Shown here piece after piece: positions 49,930-62,367 of a stretch of 64,000 bases of DNA. Made by a program: the position numbers and the translations under genes. The stretch is from Hormiphora californensis. Its lineage: Eukaryota > Ctenophora > Tentaculata > Cydippida > Pleurobrachiidae. The first letter of the stretch is position 1, and every line of letters starts with the position of its first letter. The stretch spans positions 7,207,743-7,271,742 of the forward strand of contig CM035360.1 of the NCBI GenBank assembly GCA_020137815.1. Direction: 5' to 3'. The notes under the pieces are model-generated. The model saw only the letters and a list, made by a program, of their open reading frames with translations. It made no database searches and was not told the origin of the DNA.

Positions 49930-50398
49930 AGAATTTTTTTGCCATGCTATGCAGTCTGTCGTTCGATCTCGCGTAAGCCGACAGACTGGGAACATGTCAA
50001 GTGTTTGGGGGGTGACAACCTGTCACAACTTTTCACCCCCAAAACTGATTGGCAAACGTTGCTGGCCCCCGCAGCGCGGGATAAGGCAGCGCTTTTCAAC
50101 AAAACTGACAACTTCAAAAATCCGACTTTAATTTTTTTTAAAAACATCCAGAAAATGTCCGCGCGTCGTCAAGGACTTGAAATTTGCGCCGCACATTTGA
50201 GTGAATCATGCGCCCCGGCTAAAATTTTTGCTTAAAACGCTGCAACAAGTGAGACGCGCAGTCATTTTACACTTGCAGCTTTTTATTTTAGATTTTGGGG
50301 CAAATTTCTTTTTTGATTTTTTGTGGCCCACGTTAAGATCTGGGCGTTTTGAGTGTCAGCACTCACGGTTTTTAGGGGTGGGGTTAGGGTTGGTGACG
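49930..50398. repeat. mixed repeat sequence before the LINE
   Basis: Contains GGTGACAACCTGTCACAAC and ACAACTTCAAAAATCCGACT words (family of 1973-2240) and, at 50335-50395, the GTTTTGAGTGTCAGCACTCA plus GGGTTAGGG words of the telomere-motif family (16.0-17.0 kb). No gene seen. Confidence 0.55.
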
Positions 50399-50544
50399 TA
50401 GACACCTGGTGCGACCCCCCGTACACAGGTGTCGGCTCTACCCCAAAAAGGGTCGTTTCTTTCAAAGAATGTTGCACGCGAGTCGCGATCCACTGGACTT
50501 TCAAACTTTTCAACACTACTTTAAACAAATTAATTTGAGATCGA

Positions 50545-51765
50545 ATGTATCAACAGCCCACGATGGGCAGTCCCATGTCTGACACAAGAGACGAGATGGC
50601 TGATCCACCTGATATCCAATGTGAGCTGGAGAAAGTTGAAGAAATGCTCACCCAAATGAACCTGTTTAGCCTACTACAAGATAACGGAGAAATGTCTGGA
50701 AACACCGAACGTTCGGTCAGTAGAAATGACTTGTGGAAGGTTATAAAGGTCGCCTATAGAGCGCTTTGGAACGAAGCTACCCAATGCAACAAACCAGCTC
50801 AGAATGATAATAACAGTGACGCTAATATCCTCGTCAAACTTGGAAAGCAACAAGACGAACGGTTTATCCAATTCCGGGAAGAACTCCAGCTGACTATCAA
50901 AGAAACCATTCAGCAACTTCAACCATCTTATGCCCAACTTGCTATGTCTGGAAAACCTTCCACCCCCTCCATTCCTACAGTGCTCCCAGCTGCCATACCT
51001 CTTACTACCCCTCCAACAAAACCATCATACAGGAAAATCGTCGTTGACTGCAAAGAGGCTGATGTTGATGAAGTACACAGGCTCAGTGAGACTGCCCTAT
51101 CAAAAACGAAAGTCTCTCGGTTGGTCAAGAAGAAAAATGCGGTTATCATTACTGTGCCCAGTACTGATGGTGATAAGGCAGCAGATGCCCTCAATAAGGA
51201 CCTCTCTTCAACAACTGTCAGAGTTCGATCCGAACCCACTTGCAAGATAACAGTCCTCAACTTCCCTCTTACTGATTCCATGAGGCAAACTACTGATCGC
51301 TCGGTGAGGTGCCAGGAAATACTTGGTATGCTTAAGGAGAAAAATGAGCAACTGGACAATGATAACATTGATGTGATATACTACAGGGTAAATGATCGAG
51401 TCCCTGATACATGTACAATTGGACTAAGGCTGCCTACTACAATCAAACGGCAGATACTGGGACAAGGAGTAGTCTATGTTGGTTATATGGCGTGTAGGGT
51501 GGTGGATCGTGTGCGGGTTAATCAGTGTTATAATTGTCAGGACTTCCACCACACGCAAGATGTGTGTAACAGACGTCCAGTGTGTACCCACTGTTCTCAA
51601 GAACATTCTTCTAAAGACTGTACGGCAAAATCTAACGAAAGTTTCATTCCTAAATGTAATAACTGTTCTGTTGCGAAAAAGTCAGATGTTGCCCATGCTG
51701 CAAACAGTCGAGATTGTCCCTTGTATCTGTCTAAGTTCAATGAAGCTCGTTCAAAAAACCAGTAG
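50545..51765 (+). CDS. LINE ORF1 protein with CCHC-like zinc knuckles
   Basis: 406 residues. The N-terminal half is acidic to Gln-rich, with a helical stretch at about residues 85-135. The middle (about 165-310) resembles an RRM/PRE_C2HC-type region. The C terminus has zinc-knuckle-like clusters CYNCQDFHHTQDVC, CTHCSQEHSSKDC and CNNCS...DCP. Nucleic-acid binding and RNP formation is the expected role. The stop TAG at 51763-51765 overlaps the open ORF2 frame. Confidence 0.8.
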   Translation: MYQQPTMGSPMSDTRDEMADPPDIQCELEKVEEMLTQMNLFSLLQDNGEMSGNTERSVSRNDLWKVIKVAYRALWNEATQCNKPAQNDNNSDANILVKLGKQQDERFIQFREELQLTIKETIQQLQPSYAQLAMSGKPSTPSIPTVLPAAIPLTTPPTKPSYRKIVVDCKEADVDEVHRLSETALSKTKVSRLVKKKNAVIITVPSTDGDKAADALNKDLSSTTVRVRSEPTCKITVLNFPLTDSMRQTTDRSVRCQEILGMLKEKNEQLDNDNIDVIYYRVNDRVPDTCTIGLRLPTTIKRQILGQGVVYVGYMACRVVDRVRVNQCYNCQDFHHTQDVCNRRPVCTHCSQEHSSKDCTAKSNESFIPKCNNCSVAKKSDVAHAANSRDCPLYLSKFNEARSKNQ

Positions 51766-51797
51766 GGTTAAAACTGGCCACTGTTAACTGTTTCTCG

Positions 51798-54714
51798 TTG
51801 CGTAACAAGTTGTTAGATGTTTTATTGAGTATTTCTGACAGTGATATTGATGCAGTGTGTTTAAGCGAGACGTGGTTACACTTAGATGAGAGTGCTATTG
51901 AGAGAGAGACTAGAGAGCATGGCTACAAGTTGGTCAGCAGGCCGCGTGGCTCTAGAGGAGGTGGTGTCGCCATCCTCATGAGGAAATCCTTCCACCATGT
52001 TCAGGTAAAGCACTCATTTTCATCATTCGAGTGTGTGGAAACTCTCATCACTCAAAAGAGTTCCAATCCTACAGCTCAGGGACCCAGGTTCCAACCCCTC
52101 CGTCTTCTTGGCATCTATCGCCCTCCATCCAGCCCTATTTCTACCTTCTTCGATGAATTCGAATCGTTGCTCCATGACCTTTCGGAACGGCCTGGAGAGG
52201 TGGTTATTTCAGGTGATTTCAACATACATGTGCAAGATACCAGTTCCGGATCAACTAAAACCTTTCTCGGGCTTCTCGATGACCATCATTTTCGTCAATT
52301 TGTTTCGGAACCTACGCATATAGCGGGTGGTACACTGGATTTGGTCATTGCCAAGACCTTACCTGGTACTTCTCCTATCTCCAATATACATGTGGATATG
52401 ATTCCTGCTGTACCTGATCATGCCCTGGTGTCATTCACCCTAGAAAATGGAGTTACAGCCCAACGGAAGAAGTTTGTCTCGGTTAAGAAAAGAGACATGA
52501 AATCACTGGATATTGAACAGCTAATATTCTCAATCCTACAGTCCCCTCTCTGTGACATAGAAAACTTTCCCTCGGAGGTGGAGGAACTTATTGAACTGTA
52601 TGATGAGATGTTGGCTGAGTTTCTCGATGAACTTGCCCCGGTCACTGAGATGATTGTCCCCGAAGATCCAGGCCCCAAGTGGTATAACACTGATTGTCAA
52701 GCTGCTAAACGTCGTAGGAGGAAAGCTGAACGACAGTATCTGGCCACGCTGTTGAAATCTGTGTGTCCTGAAAAACTGTGGGACAGTCTCCGAACTAAAC
52801 GTGACGAGGCTAAAGCAGCAACCAAGTTTATCGTTGGAGTTAGGAGTGGATATTATCGGGAGGAGCTTGATGAAGCCGATGGTGATATGCAGAAGTCTTA
52901 CAGAATCATGAATGGTCTGCTGGGAAAGGATGGAAATTCATCAGTACTTCCTGAGTACACGGATCTTGACGAACTATGCCAGAGATTCATTGAATTCTTC
53001 CAAGAAAAAATCAACAAGATCTACACAGAAATTGAAGCAATGCGTGCTGACACCGAGGAAGTTTCTGGTCTTGAGGATGAAAATAGCCTGCCTAAGTTTG
53101 ACTCTTTCAGACCTGTAACCAGTGATGAGCTGGTGAAGATCATTCGTTCAATGAATTATAAAATCTGTGACCTCGATCCCATTCCTTCTAAGCTCGTTGG
53201 AACCTGTATACACGAGCTGATCCCCATCATTAAAGCAATTGTCAACGGTAGTCTGGTCAACGGAGTATTTCCTTCTGTCCTCAAGAAAGCAGTTATCCGG
53301 CCGGTGTACAAGGGGAAAGGGTTGGACAGCAACGATGTTGGAAGCTACAGGCCTATATCTAACCTCAGCTTCATCTCTAAAATCATCGAAAAGTGTGTTT
53401 CTTTACAATTGACAGAACACCTGGAAGAACACGAGCTGTTTGCTACAGTGCAGTCTGCCTACAGAAAAAAAACACTCATGTGAAACGGCTACCCTGAAGA
53501 TCTTTAATGATCTACTCGTGATGACTGACAAGAAAAGTAAGGCAGTACTCCTTCTACTCGATCTCTCTGCTGCCTTTGATACTGTTCCTCATACAATCCT
53601 TCTTCGTCGCCTGCAGCACATGTATGGTGTCAGTGGAACAGCTCTCAAATGGTTCTCTTCTTATCTCGAAGGAAGGAAAGCTGTTGTCAAAATAGGTGAT
53701 TCCCAGTCTGCTGAAGTAAGTGTATACATTGGAGTGCCCCAGGGATCCATCTTGGGGCCCCTTATGTTTATTCTGTTCACGAAAGACCTCGAGAAAATTG
53801 CGGCCAAACATGGGATGAGGATTCACCTTTACGCAGACGACTCGCAGCTATATGTGAAGTTTACCAACAACAACTGGACACAAAATGAAGATCAGCTTCG
53901 ACAATGTTTCTCAGAAATCGAGCAATGGATGGCATCGAGTTATTTGAAACTCAACCCCTCCAAAACAGAACTACTGTTTATATCATCGCGGACTGACAAA
54001 ACTAAAAATCCCATCGCTCATGATGAGTCTTTCTCTCTGCGTAGATCTGATCAACCGGCAACGTACATCAGTCCCTCGGAACAGGCAAGGAATCTAGGAG
54101 TTATATTTGATGAAAGGCTCACCATGAAAGCCCATATCTCCAAGGTAGTCAGGGACTGCAACATGACCTTACACAACCTGAGGCGCATCGGCGACAAACT
54201 GTCAAAGAAAAACAAAGTCCAGCTGGTTCACTCCCTTATTCACTCTCGCATAGACTACTGCAATGGCCTATTGATTGGAGCTGATAAGAGTGACATCACC
54301 CGCCTTCAAAAAGTGCAGAATGCAGCGACAAGATTCATCTTTGGAAGGTGGCAATGGAGAGGAGTAACAGAACTGAGAAAGCAGCTGCACTTTCTTCCTG
54401 TCACAGCGAGAATTGACTACAAGATCTGTCTTATGGTCTTCAAGTGCATCAACAATCTAGCACCACCCTACCTACAGAGTCTAATACAAAGGCGGAAACT
54501 AAAGTGCAAATCACTGAGACATGATGATGATCCAACACTTCTCCAAAAAGACTTCTCCACTAAGTATAAGACTTCTCAGCGTGCTTTCCAGGTAGCAGGA
54601 CCGAGACTGTGGAATGTCCTGCCTCAAACAATTCGAAGCTGCACAGATGAGTCACTCTTCAAATCGAAGCTGAAGACGCACCTCTTTGACAAGTCATACG
54701 GTCCTGCTGGCTGA
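51798..54714 (+). CDS. LINE ORF2: APE endonuclease and reverse transcriptase, one frameshift
   Basis: Drives target-primed reverse transcription. The N-terminal endonuclease shows SETWL, RGGGVAIL, GIYRPPSSP, SGDFNIH and VPDHALVSF. The reverse transcriptase shows RPISNLSFISKIIEKCV, LLDLSAAFDTV, GVPQGSILGPLMF and the catalytic YADDSQLY. The C-terminal LAPPYL and GPRLWNVLPQTIR patterns are typical of CR1/L2-like elements. The frame is open upstream of 51798 and overlaps the ORF1 end, so translation probably depends on ORF1. A run of eight A at 53465-53472 breaks the frame once, so two frames cover the enzyme (to 53483 and from about 53440). Apart from this the element looks young. Confidence 0.85.
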
Positions 54715-55712
54715 TTTGTAGCTTTGTTAGTAGAGATCTGTCTAGTCATTGTCTGTCTTGTTTTACGTGTCTTGTTCTGTTCTGAGTTCCGAGTCTAGCC
54801 CCTTTTTATACTGAGTGCAGTGATTTTTTTTAATTTTTTTTTTAACATATATTTTTTAACCAAGTAATCGTATAGCTTATCTACACCGTTATCTACTGAA
54901 TTAACTATTAATCATTAATCTACTCTTTTTTATGATTGGAATTCTAATTCTTCTTTTAATTATATCTATTTTAATTAACTTATTCATACAGTCCCTCAGT
55001 GTGTACCCACTTTTATCTATCTACTGTTTCTGTATGGACTGCCGCATAAGAAGGCTGGCTTAAGAGCTCTGGCGTTTTAATTATGAGTTTTTTCTCTCTG
55101 TTTTTTGCGTTTATCTCTTAGCTATATTGAGTCAATTTGCGGGGTATCAAATGTAACAATTGAATTGAATTGAATTGGACCGATTTGCATCCGGTTTGTC
55201 GCAAAAGACTACAAATTGATCCTAATATACTGGAAAATACCCGAGAATTTTGTCTATCAACAGGAAGTGGGTCAACATTGACACTGAAGTAAAATCTATA
55301 ATCTGACTTCGAGAGTTTCTGCACTACGCCCATGCGGTTTAGAAGATAATGGGAGACATGTTGATGCAATTAGCATCAGAATTTGATGCTGGGTATTTTC
55401 CAGTACTCACAAGGCCTCAACCTATCTCCCAATATCGTCAGACTCAGTCTAAACCGCCTGGGAGTGGTGCAAAAACTCTCGGAAGCCGGATTATAGATAT
55501 GACTTCAGTGTCAATTTTGACCCCCTTTCCTGTTGACAAACAAACTTCTCGGGCATTTTCCAGTAAACTAGGACCAATTTGTAGTCTCATGAAACAAGTG
55601 GGATGTAAATCGGTTCAGTGGATCACGTGCAAGATCTCTTGAAAGACACGACCCTTTTTTAGGGGGCGGAGCCGACACCTGTGTGTGGGGGGTCGCGCCA
55701 GGTGTCTATGGA

Positions 55713-56067
55713 GGCGAGACACTGTGTTGAGACGTGCACCATTGCGACGCGCATTGCGACGCGCATTTTAGTAGTATAGTGTGCACAGTTGGGACCCCTT
55801 TTTCGCCCTAACTGAGGCACCATTTTGTATGTGCATGTCACGTGACTTCTAATTACCAAAATTATGCGGCGCTGGCAAGAGCTGTTCGCTAGAATATCGG
55901 GAGCGCCGGCAAGGGCCATGGAACAAGTTTGGCGCTGACAAGGGCCCTAATTTTTGTTTGAAATTTCTGCGTGTTAGTGATGTCACCCCTATCACATTAC
56001 ACGAATTGCACCAGGTGTTCTGTTATAACTCAGTATTCCGGTGACTTTTCACTGGAAAGGAACAAAT
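55713..56067. other. duplication junction region, no gene
   Basis: About 350 bp between the interrupted foldback and the start of copy 2. No coding sequence seen. A GGCGCTG/CAAG word pair recurs (GGCGCTGGCAAGAGC, GCGCCGGCAAGGGCC, GGCGCTGACAAGGGCC, 55868-55945). Confidence 0.5.
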
Positions 56068-58045
56068 ACGTATTTTTAGGCAATTACCACCCGGAAAGGA
56101 ATTTAGATTTACGGCTCATCCCATAATGGAATTAGATCTAATTAGTATCATCAACAGGGAAAAACAAGTCTCATTTGAGCGAGAGGACGTGTTGTACATT
56201 GTACACAATACGATTTTACAACAGCTGTGACATTGTCACATGTTGCACATGTCATGTACGGAAGGCGCGGCACTTTCATTGAGAGGTTTTCTGCGCGGAC
56301 CGCGAAATTCGAACTGAAGCAAGTACATGAGTACCTGTACATGTATACATGTACTGTATCGGACCAGGGCGTTGTTTGTTCTGTCAAAAAACAGTCTAAC
56401 TTGGCAAGGCGTTGTTTCAGTGATCCAGCAAATGAGGCACAATTGCAGAGCTAATAGCGGTAAAATATTGTTCTAACGTTTGCCAGTACCTGTCCAAGTC
56501 AACAAAGACTCCTGTATCGGATCACCCGGGCGTTTCCCTCTGATAACCTTTAACAGTCTCCAGAGACCAGAACTCCATATTCTGATCTTTCCGTCCTGGC
56601 AGGATGTAATACATCACATACAACTACTGCACAGATAGTACACACACTGAGGAGGGGTTGGGTGGATGTTTAATGGTTTCTGTATCAGGTTCAAATTGCT
56701 GTACAAAAATCATTGATGTCATCAATGGTTTGGAAAGTACCTGAAAATGTATACAGGGCAGTTTCGTGTACTTCTTCTCGACTAGTCGCCGCACCCTCTG
56801 CCCGCGCGCATTCACATGCTGCTTCATCAAGAACCGTTCGGCATGGCGCCCCGCTCCCAAACCCAGATTTACCCATCACCCCTAGCAACAAATCTCCATG
56901 TAACTCGACACTTCTGCCATTGGAAAACGGCCGTTACCTTGGTGAGGGAGGGTGAACATTGCAGTGGTATCGAGAGAACAGCATGTTCCACACGTAAAGG
57001 ACGTTTTGAGAGCCGTCATTATGTAGTGGGGGTTAGGAAACACAGTACACTTTGCCCACCACTTGGTAAACCTAGTAAACAACAGGAACAGTTATAGTTG
57101 GACCCCGATTTACTGTGATGCTCGGATTTTGCCTGGTAAATCGGGGTATTGTAGTTCCTTAATTATTTCGGGAAGTTTAGCAATATCCGCCCGAAAAAAT
57201 TGAGGTTTCGTTCAATTTGGGGCCTAGCCAGTAATTTGGGGTCGACTGTATTTGCAATCACTGATTCCAGTCGACGAAGAGCCATTTTACCTGTAGTTTA
57301 GTGCCAGTATCAACGTCCCACAAGTGGAAAAACTTTGACTCAGTTCCTACACCCGCCCTGTTCCCTGAGAGAATCTTTTGTAAATTAGCAATTACAGTTG
57401 TATTATTGATTCACCATATTACTAGATTGGGTTTTAGTTGCTAGCATTGTAAAATCCCTAAAGTTTAACTGAGAGTAGGGTCTAGTATGATGAAGAGTAC
57501 GCTTCAGAACACTCTTAGAGAGGTACCAAACTTTAACCATACAGTCCTGTGCCCCTGATATCAGTAATCTGGGGTGAAGTAATGATAAATGGGGGGGGGG
57601 GGGGTTACACCATTACAACATACCAGTTTTCTACAGTTTACTGGACCCGTGTAGATAGATGGGTTGCAATATGGTTCAGTACGTTTCATTGTGGTCTAGA
57701 CAGGTTATAGTTCCCCTGTGGCCCCTCCATAGTCGCAGGTAGGCTCCAGTTTCTATCGACCACCTCTAATTGTTGAATCATAGCTTCCTGTGGGAATGCA
57801 GCTGTTATGTAGGATGTTAATATGCAAAACACAGGAATTTACTCGAATAGAATGGGCAGGGGCTGAGTAGATTAGGAGTTCATAGCGTTTACCTGATATC
57901 ACAATTTTGAATTTCTCTATTAGTAGTAATGATTTAATGCTTCCTGCATGACCAACTATCGTCTTGTGAGTTTGGCCTGAAGCGATGTTATCAAGCTGAA
58001 CATGAACATATATTTGTTTTACGAATTAGCACGGTTATATTCTCG

Positions 58046-58153
58046 TCAGGAACCGACCGAAACAAGTAAACAACCAATCAGAACTCGTTATTTTTCACGT
58101 GACTGGTTTCAGCCAATCAGCGACCAGTATTTCCTGATTCGGTCGGTTCCTGA
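58046..58153. repeat. CCAAT/CACGTG MITE, copy-2 version
   Basis: Same element as 45433-45543 with small deletions (TTTTTCACGTGACTGG in the centre). Confidence 0.75.
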
Positions 58154-58360
58154 TTATCGTACCAGTTTCTGCATTCCTAATCTGCACCTTCCTATCCTTT
58201 GACCCGACAGCCACATATCTACCACACGACAATAGTGCAATGTCCGTGGGTGTCTGAGAACTTGAGAAGGTGCTGTTGGTGATACTGCCCACAAACACAT
58301 TCCTCTCCTCCAGAATCACTTCACCTTTCTAGAATCCTCCTCGCTGGACAGAGCAGTTTA

Positions 58361-59232
58361 CAGGGGGGCATAAAAAATGTCCGCCCTAGACTAGCATGGT
58401 TCCAGATATTGTAGAGCGCCAAAATTTGGCAGAGTTACTCTATGGGACAACTAAATAGGTTGACCAAAATTTCAGACTTTTAGCTCAAAGTTCATTTTTT
58501 TGATCGGAATGAACATTGTCATTCATTCCAAAAAACATGAATTTTTGATCCAAAAGTCAACAATTGTCTTTGGGCTATCGAATTTCTTTCAAATGCGACC
58601 AAGAAAATCAAAAACAGACACCACAAGGCACACAGTGATCATGTTTCTTGCAGTGAGTCAGGTCATGTGATCCTCACCGAATCGTGGACAACTTTCTGAA
58701 TTGCTAATCAAGCTTATTGGGAAGTCACGTATCATAGCCGCTAATGAGGGATGTGTATCGAAAAGCGACATGTGATTCGAAAGCACTGAGATAAAGAGAC
58801 CACTTGTTAATGAGCCTCGGATCTCATGCCAATCATCTTCGTCATCCCACATTGGTGGCTGTGATACGTGATTCTCCACAACTAATCCTGATTAGCAATT
58901 TAGAACAGTCCAAGATCGATGGTGATCACATGACCTGACTAACTGTCAGAAACATGATCACTGTGGTCCTTGTGCTTGCCCGTTTTGATTTTCTTAGTCA
59001 CATTTGAAAGAAATTCGATAGCCAAAGACAATTGTTTGAATTCTGGATCAAAAATTCACGTTTTTTGGAATGACTGACGATGTTCATTCCCATCAAAAAA
59101 ATGAATTTTGAGCTAAAAGTCTGAATTTTGTCACTATTTATTTCTCCCATAGAGTAACTCTGCCAAATTTTGGCGCTCTACAATATCTGGAACCATGCTA
59201 GTCTAGGGCGGACATTTTTATGCCCACCCCTG
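58361..59232. mobile_element. TA-flanked foldback, copy-2 version
   Basis: Same element as 45753-46639; 872 bp here, arms intact apart from small indels. Confidence 0.75.
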
Positions 59233-60529
59233 TATTTCAGAGAACAAGAATTATTTGCATTATGTATACCTAATGCTGTATTTCCCTGCACAACTTCAAG
59301 GATATAAACTTTGAGTGAAAGTTTGACAGCCGGCATGAGATCTGGATTGTGCCACGCCTGCTTCTATGGATGCTGATATGTGAGCCGGTAAAGCTGATGG
59401 GTTGACTAATTAGACTCCAGTTTCAAGGTTATGTGATATCATGTAGTATTCAAGTCGCAGTTCATGCCATTGCCACAACTCAAAGTGAACATTGTACAGT
59501 ACAATGACGTAGGGCGCGGCGCCAAAGTTATAGACTTTCTTTGAAGTGAAACATAAACGTCCTGTGCGCGTGCGAGTTTCCTGCAGGAGAAGCGCCTAGT
59601 GACATCATATTTCATCAAAACATTAATTGATTGATGAAGGAGCGTTGTCAAGCGTTGCCGTGACGGACGGACGGACGGACACTTTTAGTTACTACACAAT
59701 CTGCTGATTTCTAAACCCTTTATGATCTTTTTAGCACGTGCGTGCTAAAAACTCATCCCGGGTAAATGCCCTTCGGGCATTCACCCGGGCAGGGAAAAAA
59801 TGCAAACTAATTAAAACAATAGTGATAACAGTAGCGTACGACAACTGTTTTCAAGGAGAATGTATTCAATATCCCTTATTGTTTCCTGGTATACCTGGTA
59901 TAGGATGGTCAGTAGTACAGGGGTGTCCAGGGGGAAACGAGAGCTGCTTTGTTTGCAAAGGAGGGATTCACATTTCTAACTGCCGGCCTTAGAGCTCGAC
60001 ATCGGAACAAATGGGATTGAAACTGGTGTGCTCTCTTCGAAATTCTTTCACTACACGTACCTAGGAAACTTTAATCATTGCCCTATTATAACAGTCTATA
60101 ATGGGATCTTTATCACCCTTTCCCCGAGCATCCCGGTCCCAATATCAAAACATTTGAATATTGTTCAGTTATGTACTACCATCGTTTTGACACCAGTCTA
60201 GCAGGCCGATGTTAGTTTGTCCCACAAGTTGAGAATCAGTTTGGCGACCGTAAACAGGTAGCTTGCTGATAAAATCCACACAGCCACTTCGCTCTGAGAA
60301 ACATGGCCACTGCCCTGACCTGCAAACAACAACATACATCCATATTATATGGTCATGAAATATCAATGAACTTTTCTTCATTATATTTAATTTGGTATTC
60401 TCACCAAGGGCAATGTGTCGGATCCGGTTTAATTCCTCCTCAGTCTCAAGGTTACCTGCAACACGGGGTTGTCATAGTAACGCACACACGCTTCAAAATA
60501 AGGGATGAATTGAGAGAGACCGAGAGAGA

Positions 60530-60556
60530 ATAAGAGCGAGAGAGAGAGAGAGAGGA

Positions 60557-60595
<39 letters not shown>

Positions 60596-60625
60596 GAGAG
60601 AAGGAGAGAGAGGAGAAGAAGAGAT
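60530..60625. repeat. interrupted (GA)n tract, copy-2 version
   Basis: GA tract broken by GGAGATG and AAGATG interruptions; equivalent of 47968-48084 but shorter. Confidence 0.85.
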
Positions 60626-61980
60626 ACAAGGGGGGAGCTGGATAGGTGATGAAGCTATATCCATAATGTAATTTGGGATCATCCCTGGCGATGTTATTGC
60701 AGCAACTCATGCAATTTAGATCATGCATCATTCTAGATAGAAGGTACAAACAACATATCTACAAACAATTGCGATGAGAAAATAGCCACGTGCAAAAACC
60801 AATTGTTTTGAAATATTTTCACACAATGAAAACACTCACGGTGAGCTGATAGATATTCTGACAGCTCTAAAATGTAGCTGCATTTACATAAGACAGGCCA
60901 CGGAGAAGAAATGTTATTTTCTGCGTCCTTGCCTAAAGGTTGGGCATGAAATAAAACTGTTTGTTTTGTTCAAACCCTTTTTTTTTTCAAAAAGAGGTGC
61001 AGTGAGATAGGGTCGAGCAAGCTGCAATATAATACCAATGTAGGTACTGTGTGCTCATTACATGTGTAGTTATCAACAAAATGTAATACACTGATTTTCA
61101 GCCCATTGTTGTATCAAATAAAGTTTGTGAGATCCCTGGTCGATATTCTGGTGAACTGATTCTTTTCTCTCATATCGATTTGATTGTCTGTTTATAACGG
61201 AACCTGGATGAAGTGTGATACCAATCAACTTGTTAATCGCAATACACCCCCTCCATGAACTTAGTAGTGCAGTTGGATCTATCACTGCCTCTCAATCTTA
61301 ACTCATCTAATTATAGCTACCTGCCAACTGTCAACTAGATTTGTAACGTCTTGTACTTACAGAAATATGCTTGTCTTGGTCATCTAACTTTCAAAAAGAC
61401 GAATGAAGAATTCCGATGTCGATTGATCTGGTAGATAAGGTATCAGCTTGGCAAGTTTCCAAGGTTAAGCCTAATTTCACACGAGTTGCAGTCGTCTCCA
61501 GTCGCCATTGTAACTTGATAATATTTGATTTGATAATAATTAAGATTAGTTGTTCATAAATGTGAACCCCTTTCCAGAGTCAATCATGTCGAGTTAGAAA
61601 TACCATCACGCTAGTGAGGGCGTGAGTGATTGTGGGAGATGTGAACTGTGGGCGTGTGCCCCCTAGAAATTTCACGCGGAGGAACCTGCATCCTCCAGCC
61701 TTTTCGTCACCCGAATGAAGGTGATTATCCAAGAAGAAACTAGCTAAAGTCCTGGAGAAACAAGGCATTAGTGCAGTCATTGTCTACTGCCCGCGTTCCC
61801 CCTTTCAACTTTGTCTGGTGTATCTCAAAAAGTATTTAACTTACAGACTCCCAAAAACGGGAGGTAACATGATATTGTAGAAAATATAATACTATCTGGG
61901 TTTTTTATTAGATATGCACAGATACATAGCTATAGTTAGTGACACTTGGTGTCATAATTTTCTCCCATTGTTGTAGGTAT

Positions 61981-62367
61981 TCACTTGACAGCTACCCCCT
62001 CTTTCTCTCCCATTCTCGCCCCTCTCCAGTCAGACATGTTGACAGGGGGAACGCGGCAGTAGACAATGACTGCACGAATGCCTGTTTTCTCCAGGACTTT
62101 AGCTAGTTCTTCTGGATAATCACCTTCATTCGGGTGACGAAAAGGCTGGAGGATGCAGGTTCCTCCGCGCGAAATTCCTATGGGGGTGGGGATTGAACGT
62201 TGTTCCACTTCCACCCTTAGTTTTGAGGCTCCCAATGTGCGCTTCAGCTTTTTCATGTAAAGACAATTTTGAATTTTGAGAAGAAGGAGTTGGGTGTTCA
62301 ACCTTTGTTTCTCAATCATTTCTTCAAACCAAAGTTTTACAAGCTTAGAATCGAATAGTATGCTCAT
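61981..62367 (-). CDS. unrecognised exon-like frame, 128 codons
   Basis: Open frame MSILFDSKLVKLWFEEM with a helical N-terminal part (IEKQRLNTQLLLLKIQ), then VEQRSIPTPIGISRGGTC and PEELAKVLEKTGIRAVIVYC. The second half coincides with one arm of the inverted exon block. The equivalent in copy 1 (about 49455-49842) is broken by small indels. It could be an exon of a gene upstream of the FBXW10-like gene, or chance. I do not recognise it. Confidence 0.35.
   Translation of the reverse strand: MSILFDSKLVKLWFEEMIEKQRLNTQLLLLKIQNCLYMKKLKRTLGASKLRVEVEQRSIPTPIGISRGGTCILQPFRHPNEGDYPEELAKVLEKTGIRAVIVYCRVPPVNMSDWRGARMGEKEGVAVK

Larger units (their letters stand above)
50498..55176 (+). mobile_element. 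full-length CR1/L2-like non-LTR retrotransposon (LINE)
   Basis: About 4.68 kb with a 47-nt 5' leader, ORF1, ORF2 and a 3' tail of (AATTG)n repeats at about 55158-55176. Borders are defined by the interrupted foldback arm. The target duplication is at most 2-4 bp. ORF organisation, the ORF2 C-terminal pattern and the microsatellite-like tail fit the CR1/L2 group. Confidence 0.8.
50399..55712. mobile_element. foldback element interrupted by a LINE
   Basis: 50399-50497 (TAGACACCTGGTGCGACCCC ... GCGATCCACTGG) is an inverted copy of 55617-55712. Between lies a second inverted pair, 55177-55330 and 55450-55616 (ACCGATTTGCATC, GGAAAATACCCGAGA, CAACATTGACACTGAAG and complements). In the right arm the two blocks are continuous, whereas in the left arm the LINE separates them. 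Without the LINE the element is about 635 bp. Confidence 0.7.
56489..61508 (-). pseudogene. partial FBXW10-like copy (exons 1-14 only)
   Basis: Matches exons 14 to 1 of the gene at 39535-48981 and starts with the same MATGDD at 61508. It lacks the equivalents of exons 15-21 because the duplication begins inside the intron before exon 15. Several exons carry single-base indels that break the frame, for example one A fewer in exon 4 (GGAATTAAACC versus GGAATTTAAACC) and losses in exons 5, 10 and 13. Whether these are mutations or consensus errors cannot be told here. As written it cannot encode a full F-box/WD40 protein. Confidence 0.7.
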
